From assembly GCA_040755725.1 (NCBI GenBank), contig JBFMAI010000017.1, forward strand, positions 62,001 to 126,000: 64,000 bases of DNA. The letters are read 5' to 3'. The position numbers and the translations under genes are program-made. Every line of letters starts with the position of its first letter. Within the stretch, counting starts at the first letter, position 1. Below the pieces are notes generated by a model. It was not told the DNA's origin, did not search any database, and was given only the letters and a program-made list of their open reading frames with translations. This DNA is from JBFMAI01 sp040755725. Its GTDB lineage: Bacteria > Planctomycetota > Phycisphaerae > UBA1845 > Fen-1342. Of this stretch, positions 9,002-24,212 are shown in pieces.

Positions 9002-10078
9002 ATGGTGCTTTGGATCTTGCGTGGGCTATTCGTGATCCTCATGGCCGCGGCTTCGTTGGCCATCAGCCGAGGCACGGGCGATGCGTCGCGCTACAGCTAT
9101 CTGATGATGTTGGGGGCAAGCATCTTCGGGATCGTGCTGGTGGGGGCCGACCTGCTGCTGACGCGGAAATCGCTGGCGGCGCTTTCGGGAGCGTTTCTGG
9201 GGCTCGTCGCGGGCATGGTGTTCGCCTTCGGACTCGGGCTGATCGTGGACCTGATGGTAGATGTGTTCTGGCAGGTACGTCCCAACGAAGCGGGGTTCGA
9301 GGAGATAAAGACCGTTGTCGGAGCGGTCAAGCTGATGCTGGGGGTGGTCTGCTGCTACCTGACCATCAGTTTCATCCTGCAAACCAAGGACGACGTGCGG
9401 TTCGTGATCCCCTACGTCGAGTTCTCGCGTCAGAGCCGCGGGGCCCGCCCGCTCATCCTCGACACCTCGGTCATTATCGACGGCCGCATCGCCGACATCT
9501 GCGAGACGCGGATCATCGACTCGCCGCTGGTCATCCCGCGCTTCGTGCTCCAGGAGCTCCAAGCCATCGCCGACAGCGCCGACAAACTCAAGCGCAATCG
9601 CGGCCGCCGCGGCCTGGACATGCTCAACAAGCTCCAGACCAACGAGAAGATCGACATCCGCATCTCGGACACGCGGCTGCCCAGCGTCGAGGAGTCCGGC
9701 GACGTTGACCAGAAGCTGGTCGCCCTGGCCAAGAAGGTCGACGGCCGGATCATGACCAACGATTACAACCTCAACAAGATCGCGCAAATCCGCGGTGTCG
9801 ACGTCATCAACATCAACGACCTCGCCAACGCCCTCAAACCGGTCGTCATGCCCGGCGAAACCATGACCGTCCGGATCATCAAGCCCGGCGAGGAGCAGGG
9901 GCAGGGCGTCGGCTACCTCGAAGACGGGACGATGGTGGTCGCCGAGAACTCCCGCGACAAGATCAACGAGGAAGTCACGCTGACGGTGACGAGCGTCCTG
10001 CAAACCTCCGCCGGCCGGATGATCTTTGGCCGTCCCGAAGGCATGTTGCCGCCGAACCGCCGCCCGCGACCACGCTAG
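9002..10078 (+). CDS. PIN and TRAM domain membrane protein (YacL-like)
   Basis: 358 aa from ATG 9002. A longer reading from 8933 would add a polar Arg-rich stretch ahead of the first helix and is less likely. Four membrane helices fill residues 1-130. A PIN nuclease-fold domain follows with acidic residues in LDTSVIIDGRIADI and later in VDQKLVALAKK...IMTNDYN, and a TRAM domain ends the protein (PGEEQGQGVGYLEDGTMVV). This is the layout of Bacillus YacL, a conserved protein of uncertain role; the PIN fold suggests RNA cleavage and TRAM suggests RNA binding. No partner genes are adjacent. Confidence 0.9.
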   Translation: MVLWILRGLFVILMAAASLAISRGTGDASRYSYLMMLGASIFGIVLVGADLLLTRKSLAALSGAFLGLVAGMVFAFGLGLIVDLMVDVFWQVRPNEAGFEEIKTVVGAVKLMLGVVCCYLTISFILQTKDDVRFVIPYVEFSRQSRGARPLILDTSVIIDGRIADICETRIIDSPLVIPRFVLQELQAIADSADKLKRNRGRRGLDMLNKLQTNEKIDIRISDTRLPSVEESGDVDQKLVALAKKVDGRIMTNDYNLNKIAQIRGVDVININDLANALKPVVMPGETMTVRIIKPGEEQGQGVGYLEDGTMVVAENSRDKINEEVTLTVTSVLQTSAGRMIFGRPEGMLPPNRRPRPR

Positions 10079-10301
10079 CGCGGGTCAGGTGGCGCGGAAG
10101 GGGGGCAGCGCTTGCGGGACCAAGCCACGGGGGGACCGAGGGTGAGCACGGGAAACCGGCGGCCGGCGCCCCGTACACGCGGTGGCGGCACGGCCGGTGG
10201 AGTCCGAAGCCCCGCCCCCTCCGGGGACCCACATGTGGTGCCGGGCGTCTGCATGCCAGAGTCCGGGCGCGCTCCCGATTACATTTAACCAATCGAACGA
10301 T

Positions 10302-10307
10302 TATAAT
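10302..10307 (+). promoter_or_regulatory. Candidate -10 box upstream of the PEP-CTERM gene
   Basis: A perfect TATAAT stands in a short AT-rich patch (10280-10315) inside a GC-rich intergenic region, about 65 bases before the start at 10373. No convincing -35 box lies 16-18 bases further up, so activator help or a different sigma factor is possible. Confidence 0.4.
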
Positions 10308-10372
10308 TCACTCAACGAAGGCCGGTGGGGCCGTTGGCAGCACATCAGATGGCCCCAGGAGGTGGACACATC

Positions 10373-11059
10373 ATGAGCCGATTGGCGATTGCGGTCGCGT
10401 GCTGGGCGACTTGCGGGGCGCTGCCGGCCGCGGAACCCTACTGGGTCGCGTGGGAGGGCGACGACGTCCCCGAGAACCAGGGCTGGAAGCGGATGTGGGG
10501 CAACTGGCAGGGGCCGTACCAAGGTGGGGGCGCGTACCGGACATTGGAGGGCGGCGTCCTGACGTACGACTCGCTCTACGATCCGGGGGTGGTGGACTAC
10601 TCGTACATGGAGCGCCCCGGCCAGATCGACCCTCCTCCGGGCCATCTCTTTGTCATGGAGTGGCGATTGAGGGTGGACGAAGTAGTCGGTCTGTCCGACC
10701 CCGGGGTGGCGCTGCGCAGTGATGATGCGTGGGCCGTTGGTCTGACCTTCGCGCAGGACAAGATCTACAGCCTGTTCGAGAACCTCTTGACCATTCCGAT
10801 CACGCCGCGTCTCGCTCACGACTATCGGCTGGTTTCAGGCGACATGCGCGCCTATCAGCTCTACATTGACGGTGAGCTCGCGCATGCCGGCCAATTCGTG
10901 CAGAAGTTCGTGCAGTCGTATGTAGCGTTTGGAGATGGGGCACAAGGCGCGGCAAGTCTGCACCATTGGGACTACTTCCGGTTTGGCGTGGTGCCAGAAC
11001 CCGCGTCTGCCGCAGGTCTGTTCGCATTGTTGACAGCACTGCGGATCCGTCGGACATGA
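10373..11059 (+). CDS. PEP-CTERM sorting-domain secreted protein
   Basis: 228 aa. A short signal peptide (MSRLAIAVACWATCGALPAA) is followed by a beta-rich region resembling a concanavalin/lectin-like fold (inference from composition, not identified by motif). The C-terminus is a PEP-CTERM tail: VPEPASAAGLFALLTAL then RIRR. PEP-CTERM proteins are thought to be processed by an exosortase and sent to the cell surface, often with exopolysaccharide. Start at ATG 10373 is fixed by AGGAGGTGG upstream. It lies 44 bases before a second, frameshifted secreted-protein gene and may be co-transcribed with it. The ligand is unknown. Confidence 0.82.
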   Translation: MSRLAIAVACWATCGALPAAEPYWVAWEGDDVPENQGWKRMWGNWQGPYQGGGAYRTLEGGVLTYDSLYDPGVVDYSYMERPGQIDPPPGHLFVMEWRLRVDEVVGLSDPGVALRSDDAWAVGLTFAQDKIYSLFENLLTIPITPRLAHDYRLVSGDMRAYQLYIDGELAHAGQFVQKFVQSYVAFGDGAQGAASLHHWDYFRFGVVPEPASAAGLFALLTALRIRRT

Positions 11060-11103
11060 GTCTTGTATGATCTGGGCCGCATGACAGGAAGGGAGAACTG
11101 ACG

Positions 11104-12985
11104 ATGACTCGGAAGATGATCATGGGACTGTGGATGAGCCTGTCGTTCACCACACCGGCGTTAGGCAGCAACTGGATCGAGGAATGGGGAGGTGCCCCGA
11201 ACATCCAGTACACAATCTACCAAGAAGAGCACATGATCGTGCTCGAGTCTGCCGGTACGTTCAAGTTCTGGGCCTACGATCCGGAGGACCCGAACCGGCC
11301 GCCGGGGCACATCGAGTCGATCACCGTGGCGCCGGGCGTCACCGGCGTCATCAACCTCTACATTGCTCATCCGGACGGCCCGGAGTTCTGGGGCGCCCAG
11401 GACGTGGACCTCGTGGACTATCCGGTGCCGCCCAGACCAACCTCTGCGAGCTGCGGACTTACGGCAACCTGGCCGCCGACGGCGACGTGCGGGCCACGCG
11501 CCTCACCGGCCCCTGCCACGTCCGCCGCAACATTCTGCACGACATCCACCTCGAGTCGCTCTTCGGCGAGCTGCGGTGTCGCACGATGCAGAACCTGACC
11601 GTGACCGATCCCAACCCTGGTCCGGCGGGAACACGGATCATCGTGGGTGTCGTCCCGCCCGGCGAACCCGAGGCGGAGGACTACGCCGGCACGATCGACG
11701 TGGCGGGGACCATCGAGTATCTGTGGATCGGCGGCCAGTTCGAAGGCACGGTGCGCACGGGGTTTGACTTGGTTGAAAGCGTGTGCGGGGGTGTTCAGGG
11801 CGATTTGACGGTCGGCCGCGACTTGTATTCCTTCCTGACGGCGGGCAACCTCGCCGGAACCGTGACGGTCGGGACACCGGAAGGCGGCGGCGACCTCCGC
11901 GGCCAGTTCATCCTGGCCGGCGCGGCCAGCCTCACGGGGCAGCTCATCATCAACGGCGATCTGCACTGGGACGGCTGGATCCACGTGGCGCGGGACATCT
12001 CGGGCCTGATCCACGTGCTGCGCGACGTACACGGCTTCATCCATACGGAGGGGCTGTTCACAGGGGTGGGCGACATATCGGGGGTAATCCGGATCGAAGG
12101 CGACCTCGCCGGCGTCATCTGGACGTGGTGCGCCGGCATTTCCGGCCGGATCGAGGTCGGGGGGTCGATCGTGTACGGCGGGGAAATCCGAGTGGGTAGC
12201 ACCGGGACGCCGGAGTGCGAAGTTGATCTGACGGGCCACGTCATTGTGGCCGGCGACCTGCGCGGCTACAGCCGCATCTGGGTCAGCGGCACCCTGCGCG
12301 ACCCGAGCGACCCGCACAACCCCCCGCCGGAACTGCTGGGCGGCTACATTGTCATTAACGGCTCCTTTGGTGAGGAGTTTGGGCAGGCCCTGATTCACCT
12401 GAATGGGGACCTGGAGGGGCCGCGTTCGTTCATCGCCGTGGACTACGACGGATATGACCCCGATGACCGCTGGATCAGAGGTTACGGTTGTATCGAGCGG
12501 CCGGACGTGGGTAGCGCCGGCTACCTGACGTGTCAGCCCGAATGGCAGGAGCGGCTGTTTGAGACCACACTCTGCCGCGGGGACATGAACAACGACGGGG
12601 CCGTGGACTATGGCGACATCAATCCCTTTGTCATGGCCCTGACTAACCCCGGCGCCTTCGCCGTAGCTTACCCGGGATGTGGCGGCAGCCGGATCTACCA
12701 CGGCGACTGCAACTGCGACAGTCGCTTGATTTTGGCGACATCAACCCGTTCATTCTGCGCGTCATCGAGGGTTGCTGCTGGGAGCAGTGCGGGCCGTGCC
12801 CGGGCGGAAACGGTCAGCTCGGCGCCCTGCCGGAACCGGAGCACTTGGCGGCGAAGCTGGCGGTGAACGTGAAGCCCGAGTGGTTCGATGATCTGGTCGC
12901 CGTCGCCGGCGGAGCGGCGAGTGTCCAGACTGATCCGAAGCTCAAGGTCTACTGGCGGAAGGTCCACCGCACCCTCGCGCCGTAG
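11104..12985 (+). pseudogene. Dockerin-like secreted protein, disrupted by two -1 frameshifts
   Basis: Three consecutive frames together read as one protein of about 625 aa. The first (from ATG 11104) has a signal peptide and runs to about 11430. The second covers about 11430-12725 and contains a long run of short repeats of the kind GDLAGVI / GGSIVYGG / VAGDLRG, probably a beta-solenoid. The third runs to stop 12985. The last part has paired calcium-type repeats, GDMNNDGAVDYGDINPFV and GDCNCD...LDFGDINPFI, as in planctomycete type I dockerin-like domains. The second repeat is cut exactly by the second shift, where one base is missing after CGC at 12723-12725. The first shift is at 11425-11433. 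Both need one base added. The cause is either real decay or indel errors. Confidence 0.75.
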
Positions 12986-13162
12986 CAGGCCGACGCAGCG
13001 CGTGACCGCCGAGGCTGTGATGCAGGCGCGGTGGCCTGCGGGCGGCTCGCCTTGCAATTCCCCACCGGTACCGGTATCGTCGCTGCGGCGTTCAGTCTGA
13101 CGGCACGGATGCCGTGACGGACTCCCGTCCACGCCGACGACGTACCGACGAGGTACCCCAAC

Positions 13163-15697
<2,535 letters not shown>

Positions 15698-16069
15698 CCC
15701 GGCCGGGGTCCGTGCTCCCGTTGGCCCCGGGGCTCTGCGGGGCCGCATCCGGGCCTGTTCCCGGCCAGACGCGCGGGTTCCTGTCCGTCCACAGACGCCG
15801 CAGTCCGCGTCCGATACAGGGCGCGGCCCCCCTCCGCCACGTCCCGGCGCTCCGCGGCTTGCCGCGGGCGGTCGGTGCGGCTAGCTTTACGCGCTCGGAC
15901 CGGACGCGGCCCGCTCCGCGAGACGGAGCAAAGCGCCGCGCGGCGCCGTGGCGGATTGTCGCCGCGCAGGCCGCTCTGGTCCGCAGATGGCGTCGTTGCA
16001 CCAAGCGTGCGGCCGCCGGGGCGGCGCGCTGATCGCGCCGCGGGCGGCCCCGGAACGAAAGGGCCCCCC
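15698..16069. other. Intergenic region, 372 bases
   Basis: Uniformly GC-rich sequence between glgP and the MFS gene. I see no convincing gene, structural RNA or clear promoter. The reading frames here show no recognisable protein. Confidence 0.5.
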
Positions 16070-17659
16070 ATGAGCAGTCCGACCGGCGGCGCCGACCAGC
16101 CGCCCAAAAACCCCCTGCAAGAGATCGTCCAGCCGTTCATCGACCTCGTTCACGCTCCGCGGGCGCTGTGGGGGATCAACCTCGCGTACGTGATTGAAGG
16201 GATGGTGTACTTCGGGATGCTGGGGTACCTGGCGATCCACTTTTCGTCGTACATCTTCCAGGGCGTGGAACATGCGGACGAGTGGTCACACAACATGGTC
16301 ATGGTGCTGACCTCCGGCATCACCCTGGCCATGTTCCTGCTGGGATTCGTGGCTGACAAGTGGGGCGTGCGTTTCGCGCTCATCGCCGCCTTTGTGCTCC
16401 TGCTGTTGGGGCGGGTCCTGATCTCCGCGGCGCCGACCATCTTCGGCCTCACACCTCACGGGGTGGGCTCCCCGTTGCATTGGGTCACGATGGCGGGGAT
16501 TCTCCTCGTCATCATCGGCTACGGCATGTATCAGCCGGCGGCGTACGCGGGGGTGCGCCAATTCACGACCCCCAAAACGGCCGCGATGGGTTTCGCCATG
16601 CTGTATGCCTTGATGAACCTCGGCGGCTGGCTGCCTTCCTTTGCGTTCCTCCTGCGCGATGACAACTGGGCGGGCATGGGCATCACCGGCGTGTACTGGG
16701 TCTACACGGCCTTTACGCTGGTGGCCCTCTTGTGTACCGTCCTGATCCTCACGCGCTCGACTGTCGCCGACGCTGTCGCCACGGCCAAACGCGAGACGGC
16801 GGCCATCAAGGCGGCCGAGCAGGCCGCCTTGGCATCGACCGCGGAAGCCAAACCCACCGCTCCCCCGGAAACGCTGCCGGGCGGCGGCCTACCGCCGTTG
16901 CACTTGTGGGTGTTCGTTGCCCTGATCGTGGCGGCCGCCTGCTGGCGGCTCCCGGACAAGTACCGCTGGCCTGGGGCAGGCCTCATCGCGGCGGTGTGGT
17001 TGCTCCTGGTGATTATTCCCGACACTCGCCGCTATATCGCGCGGCATCCGCTGACCAATGCGAAGTTCTTCTTCTTCATCTTCGCACTAATCCCCGTACA
17101 AACGCTGTTTACCTACAACTGGCTCGTACTGCCGCAGTACATTTCGCGTGCCTTTGCCGGCGGCTGGATCGGCGAGTATTTCGAAATCGCCTCGAACGCC
17201 AATCCCATACTCATCTTCATTCTGGTGCCGATCATCACTGCCGTGACGCAGAAGGCCAAAGTCTACAATATGATGATCCTGGGCACGTGCGTAATGGCCG
17301 CGCCGGCGTTCCTGTTGGCCCTGGGGCCGCACTGGTGGACCCTCTTCCCCTATATCCTGATCATGACCATCGGTGAGGCCATGTGGCAGCCGCGTTTCCT
17401 GCAATACGCTGCCGAGATCGCCCCCGAGGGCCGCACCGGGGCGTACATGGGCGTTGCGCAACTGCCCTGGTTCCTCACCAAAATGCTCGTGCCCCTGCTC
17501 TACTCCGGTTGGATGATGAACCGCTACTGCCCAGAGATCGGCGAGAAGAAAACCGAGTTCATGTGGCTCATCTTCGGCTGCATCGCTATCACGTCCACGA
17601 TTCTGCTCATCCTCGCCAAGGGCTGGATCGGAAAGGACTTCAAGACCAAAGCGGACTAA
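16070..17659 (+). CDS. MFS transporter, POT-like
   Basis: 529 aa from ATG 16070, with about 12-14 hydrophobic segments. The N-terminal part has AYVIEGMVYFGMLGYLAIHF, reminiscent of proton-dependent oligopeptide transporters (Y-G-M-L pattern), followed by GFVADKWGVRFAL at the loop 2-3 position typical of the major facilitator superfamily. A central cytoplasmic Ala/Glu/Lys stretch (about 235-270) divides the halves. A polar leader of about 65 codons could be added upstream but has no family support. No neighbour hints at the substrate; peptide transport is only a guess. Confidence 0.8.
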   Translation: MSSPTGGADQPPKNPLQEIVQPFIDLVHAPRALWGINLAYVIEGMVYFGMLGYLAIHFSSYIFQGVEHADEWSHNMVMVLTSGITLAMFLLGFVADKWGVRFALIAAFVLLLLGRVLISAAPTIFGLTPHGVGSPLHWVTMAGILLVIIGYGMYQPAAYAGVRQFTTPKTAAMGFAMLYALMNLGGWLPSFAFLLRDDNWAGMGITGVYWVYTAFTLVALLCTVLILTRSTVADAVATAKRETAAIKAAEQAALASTAEAKPTAPPETLPGGGLPPLHLWVFVALIVAAACWRLPDKYRWPGAGLIAAVWLLLVIIPDTRRYIARHPLTNAKFFFFIFALIPVQTLFTYNWLVLPQYISRAFAGGWIGEYFEIASNANPILIFILVPIITAVTQKAKVYNMMILGTCVMAAPAFLLALGPHWWTLFPYILIMTIGEAMWQPRFLQYAAEIAPEGRTGAYMGVAQLPWFLTKMLVPLLYSGWMMNRYCPEIGEKKTEFMWLIFGCIAITSTILLILAKGWIGKDFKTKAD

Positions 17660-17913
17660 ACGGGGATCCGCGATCGTGCTGCACCGGCGGGCCAGCCTCC
17701 CGGTAAGTCGCGGCCCGGCCGGCCGGCAGGGTCGCCGCAGGAGACAGCCTCAACCTCCCGTCCGGCGCCCCGCTCCGTCGCATGCCCGTATGAAGAGCCA
17801 GACCATGTGCCGAAGTCCGGCCGCGGACGGCAGGGGGCCGGCGCAGAAGTGCTTCGCCACTTGTTCCCGGCCCGTAGGCCGCCAGCCCGGCCGTGGGTAA
17901 ACTGTAGCGCCTG

Positions 17914-19401
17914 ATGACCACCGACCTCCTCCAGCTCGTCGAGCGCTTCCGCCGGGCCCGCGTCCTGCTCCTCGGCGACTTCATGCTCGACCGCTACATC
18001 TTCGGCGACGCCGAACGCATCAGCCCCGAAGCCCCCGTTCCGGTCCTGCGCGTCATCGAACGTCAGGACCGCGTCGGCGGGGCGGGCTCGGTGGCCCTGA
18101 ACGTGGCCGCCCTCGGCGCGGAGGTCGTCTGCTGCGGCCTGCTCGGTCAGGACGCCTTCGGCGACCGGGTGCGCCAAGCCCTGTCGGAGGCCGGCTGCCG
18201 TTGTGACGGCCTCATCCCCGTCGCCGACCGGCCGACCATCACGAAGACCCGGCTCGTCGGACTGGCCGAACACCGCCACCGCCAGCAGATTCTGCGCGTC
18301 GATGACGAGATTGTGCGTCCGCCGGCGCCGCCCGACGGGCACCGCTTGCGGTCCGCCGCCCACGCCGCCCTGCCCGCGGTCGACGTCGTCTGCCTGGAGG
18401 ACTACGCCAAGGGCGTGCTGTCGCACGAGACCTGTGCGGCGGTGATCGCGGCGGCCCGGCAGGCAGGCAAGCCGGTGTTCGTGGACCCGGCCCGCACGCC
18501 GGCGTGGGAGAAATACGCCGCCGCCACGCTGCTCACGCCCAATCGCGCCGAGCTGGAAATCGCCGTTGGGCGGCGGGTCGCGGATGCGGAGCTAGCCGAC
18601 GCCGGCACGGAGTTGCTGAAGCGGCTGAATCTGGAGGCGCTGCTGATCACGCTCGGCCGCGACGGGGCATTGCTGCTACGCCGCGACCGTGGCCCGCAGT
18701 CGTTCCCGACCACTCCGCGGGCTGTGTACGACAACACGGGCGCCGGCGACGCGGTGCTGGCCATGACGGCGGTCGCGGTGGCCGCGGGGGCGACCTTCGA
18801 ACAGGCGACGGTGCTGGCGAACATCGCCGGCGGGCTGGAAGTCAGCAAGTTCGGCTGCGTGCCGATCACCCGCGACGAGGTGCTGCACGAGCTGCGTCAC
18901 GGCCCGCAGTCCGACGCGGGCAAGCTCCGCACGGCGGCGGAAGTCAAAGGGGAACTGGATGCCCGGCGGCAGCGGGGGGAGACGGTCGTGTTCACCAACG
19001 GCTGTTTCGACATCCTGCACCCCGGACACGTGGAGCTTCTGGAGAAGGCCAAGCGACTCGGCAGCATGTTGGTCGTCGGCCTCAACAGCGACGCGTCGGT
19101 GCGTCGATTGGACAAAGGCGCGGACCGCCCCATCCGCGGCCAACGCGACCGGGCGCGAATGCTCGCTGCCCTGCACGCGGTCGATTACGTCGTGCTGTTC
19201 GACGAGCCCGACCCCGGCCGGCTCATCGAGCAACTCGCGCCGGACGTGCTCGTCAAAGGCGCCGACTGGGCGAGCAAGGGTGTCGTCGGACGTGAGGCCG
19301 TCGAGGCCCGCGGCGGCCGCGTCGTGCTTATCGAGCTGGTGGAAGGCTACAGCACGTCCGCGGAGTTGGAACGGATCCGCGGCGGCCCGGGACGGCGGTA
19401 G
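17914..19401 (+). CDS. hldE: Bifunctional heptose-7-phosphate kinase / heptose-1-phosphate adenylyltransferase
   Basis: 495 aa, matching HldE (about 475). The N-terminal PfkB-type kinase (1-330) shows VLLLGDFMLDRYIFGDAERI, GGAGSVALNVAALGA and the anion-hole motif DNTGAGDAV. The C-terminal nucleotidyltransferase starts near 360 with TNGCFDILHPGH and has KGADW near the end. Together they make ADP-heptose precursor for LPS inner core from sedoheptulose-7-phosphate after GmhA. gmhA follows 73 bases downstream, so two steps of the pathway are together. GmhB is not in the window. Confidence 0.96.
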   Translation: MTTDLLQLVERFRRARVLLLGDFMLDRYIFGDAERISPEAPVPVLRVIERQDRVGGAGSVALNVAALGAEVVCCGLLGQDAFGDRVRQALSEAGCRCDGLIPVADRPTITKTRLVGLAEHRHRQQILRVDDEIVRPPAPPDGHRLRSAAHAALPAVDVVCLEDYAKGVLSHETCAAVIAAARQAGKPVFVDPARTPAWEKYAAATLLTPNRAELEIAVGRRVADAELADAGTELLKRLNLEALLITLGRDGALLLRRDRGPQSFPTTPRAVYDNTGAGDAVLAMTAVAVAAGATFEQATVLANIAGGLEVSKFGCVPITRDEVLHELRHGPQSDAGKLRTAAEVKGELDARRQRGETVVFTNGCFDILHPGHVELLEKAKRLGSMLVVGLNSDASVRRLDKGADRPIRGQRDRARMLAALHAVDYVVLFDEPDPGRLIEQLAPDVLVKGADWASKGVVGREAVEARGGRVVLIELVEGYSTSAELERIRGGPGRR

Positions 19402-19474
19402 CGGCCGGCGGCCGAACGAACGAGCCCCAAGCGCTAGCGCGGGGTCCAATCTGCAAGACTTGAAGGACGACCCA

Positions 19475-20041
19475 ATGGCTCGCGATTGGCTCGGTGTGCT
19501 GCGTGAACACCAGGACGTGGTCGGCCGGCTTACCGATCAGGCTGCCACGCTCGATCCCATTGTGGAAGCGGTTACCGCCTGCCTGCGGAGCGGGCACCGC
19601 GTGTACACGCTGGGCAACGGCGGCAGCGCCGCGGACGCCCAGCACATCGCCGCCGAGCTGCTGGGACGCTACAAGTGCGAGCGCGTGGCGCTGCCGGCGC
19701 TGGCGTTGACGACCGACAGCTCGACGCTGACCGCGATTGCCAATGACTTGGGCTATGAGCACGTGTTCGCCCGCCAGCTCGAGGGGCTGGTGCGCCCCGG
19801 CGACGTGGTGTGGGCCCTCAGCACGAGCGGCAACTCGGTCAACGTCGTCACGGCCTGCCGACTGGCCCGCCAACAGGGGGCGCTGACGGTCGGTTTCACC
19901 GGCCAGACGGGGGGCGCGATGGCCGCGCACTGCGACCATGTCTTCCGCGCCCCGCACACCGCCAGCGACCGCATTCAGGAAGCCCACGCGCTGGCGTATC
20001 ACTACGTCTGCGAGCGCGTGGAGTCCGCTTTGACCAGGTGA
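19475..20041 (+). CDS. gmhA: Sedoheptulose-7-phosphate isomerase (SIS domain)
   Basis: 188 aa, the usual GmhA length. It converts sedoheptulose-7-phosphate to D-glycero-D-manno-heptose-7-phosphate, the first step of heptose synthesis and the substrate of the upstream hldE product. The SIS signature is clear: TLGNGGSAADAQHIAAELLG and ALSTSGNSVNVV, with the conserved end EAHALAYHYVCERVE. Start at ATG 19475 after GAAGGACG. It is most likely the second gene of an hldE-gmhA transcript that ends before the ribosomal promoter. Confidence 0.95.
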   Translation: MARDWLGVLREHQDVVGRLTDQAATLDPIVEAVTACLRSGHRVYTLGNGGSAADAQHIAAELLGRYKCERVALPALALTTDSSTLTAIANDLGYEHVFARQLEGLVRPGDVVWALSTSGNSVNVVTACRLARQQGALTVGFTGQTGGAMAAHCDHVFRAPHTASDRIQEAHALAYHYVCERVESALTR

Positions 20042-20314
20042 CGCGACGGCGCGTCGTGCGATGCGGCCGGCGGAGTCGTTGGTCGGAACAACCCCGATGC
20101 CGACCGGCCGCCACTTGGTCGGCGCTCGAGAGTTCGATGTGTGCCGCCGTGCGCGTCGTGCGCGCTGGCTCGTTCTGCCGACGGTCGCTATGGGCGCGGC
20201 GCAAGTGCCTGTACGTCAAATGGTTGGGTCCGCTCCGCCGGCACGCGGTCGTGGCGGTTGGGCTTCCTTGCGTGGACGGGCCGTGTGCCGATTGCGATTT
20301 TTCTTCGTCGTGGC

Positions 20315-20342
20315 TTGACAGCAATCGCTGGCCGGGTACATT
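20315..20342 (+). promoter_or_regulatory. Promoter of the tRNA-23S-5S cluster
   Basis: TTGACA (20315-20320), a 16-base spacer and TACATT (20337-20342) lie about 150 bases before tRNA-Ile. An AT-rich stretch (ATTTTTCTTC) just upstream of the -35 resembles an UP element. The rest of 20042-20314 holds no gene I can recognise. No 16S gene lies between promoter and tRNA. Confidence 0.65.
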
Positions 20343-20493
20343 AATGTGCTCCCCGTTTCCGACCGGGATGGGGAGCGATGCCGCCCGACAGGGTGAGCAA
20401 CGTGCCGAGGTTCGAGGGTCCGGGCGATTCGGACCGCAGCACGGTTGGTACCGCGGGCCGGTGGGGAGGGCCGGCGTCGGGCCTCGACCGAAA

Positions 20494-20567
20494 GGGCTCG
20501 TAGCTCAGTTGGTTAGAGCGCGTCCCTGATAAGGACGAGGTCACAGGTTCGAATCCTGTCGGGCCCA
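20494..20567 (+). tRNA. tRNA-Ile (GAT)
   Basis: 74 nt with a full cloverleaf: acceptor arms GGGCTCG and CGGGCCC, D arm GCTCAGTTGGTTAGAGC, anticodon GAT at 20528-20530 in loop CTGATAA, and T arm with GGTTCGAATCC. CCA is not encoded. It is the first gene of the 23S-5S cluster. Confidence 0.97.
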
Positions 20568-20603
20568 CTGAAGGCGACGCCGGCGAGCCACCGGAGGCCG
20601 AAC

Positions 20604-20690
20604 ATGGATGTCGGCGTGTTGCAACTGCTGGCGATCGCGGCTATAGTAGGGATCTTCGCCTACCGGCTCTTCCGAGGCGGAGGAACCTGA
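20604..20690 (+). CDS. Possible 28-aa membrane microprotein between the tRNAs
   Basis: MDVGVLQLLAIAAIVGIFAY followed by RLFRGGGT: one hydrophobic helix of about 15-18 residues, then a positively charged end, the pattern of a single-span inner-membrane peptide. The ATG is preceded by CCGGAGGCC at about 8 bases. It sits 36 bases after tRNA-Ile and 130 bases before tRNA-Ala, inside a stable-RNA transcript, which is an odd place for a coding gene. It may be a chance reading frame; only composition and the ribosome binding site support it. Confidence 0.35.
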   Translation: MDVGVLQLLAIAAIVGIFAYRLFRGGGT

Positions 20691-20820
20691 GGCACCGGTG
20701 GACGGTGCGACTAGGCGTGTCCTGGTCGAGAAGCTAGAGGCCGGAAGCGGGACGCGGGACGACCGCGGTCGGCGTGCCCGGAGTCGCCGGTTTCGAGCAG
20801 CTAGTTTGCAGGCTCCAGTC

Positions 20821-20893
20821 GGGGCCGTAGCTCAATCGGGAGAGCGCCGCGTTTGCAACGCGGAGGTTGCCGGTTCGATCCCGGTCGGCTCCA
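20821..20893 (+). tRNA. tRNA-Ala (TGC)
   Basis: 73 nt cloverleaf: GGGGCCG acceptor pairing with CGGCTCC, D arm GCTCAATCGGGAGAGC, anticodon TGC at 20854-20856 in loop TTTGCAA, and T arm GGTTCGATCCC. The G-U pair near the acceptor top is the usual alanine identity feature. CCA is not encoded. Confidence 0.97.
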
Positions 20894-21177
20894 GTCGAGC
20901 GGCAACCGCAGCGAAACGTGAGTTTCCGGGCATCGTGACGGGTGCCCGCAAGCCCGCGTTTCGCGGGACGGCGGTCCGCGGCTGACGCCGCTGGACCGTG
21001 GTTGGCCGGTTCTATGACAAGTTCATAGTGGGTACGAACAGGTATCCAAGCCGGGTATCGAGTCGGCGGCGCGCGGACCACCCCGTCCGTCAGCGTCGCG
21101 GATTCGTTGCTCTCGAGAATACAACCTCTCCGTCACTGGAGAGAAGGTGCGTCTTGATCACAGCGATCCATAAATGT

Positions 21178-24102
<2,925 letters not shown>

Positions 24103-24212
24103 CATTTATGAATCGCTGTGTCCCCCCTCCCCGGGGGCCACACCGCACCACCTCAGAGCAACGGCTCGGAGGCCCAGCGTACCCACCTTCGCAACCAGCG
24201 TGCCATCGCTGT

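Noticed and set aside
11104..12985. Programmed -1 frameshifting to explain the dockerin-like gene
   Set aside because: No slippery heptamer with a downstream structure is evident at either break, and the second cuts a dockerin repeat; a missing base is simpler.
13014..13162. A separate short gene between the dockerin-like gene and glgP
   Set aside because: Frames here are short, start poorly and show no family; the space looks like the glgP leader.
19900..20493. A 16S rRNA gene upstream of the tRNAs
   Set aside because: No conserved 16S block is visible anywhere before tRNA-Ile, and gmhA ends only 450 bases upstream, leaving no room.
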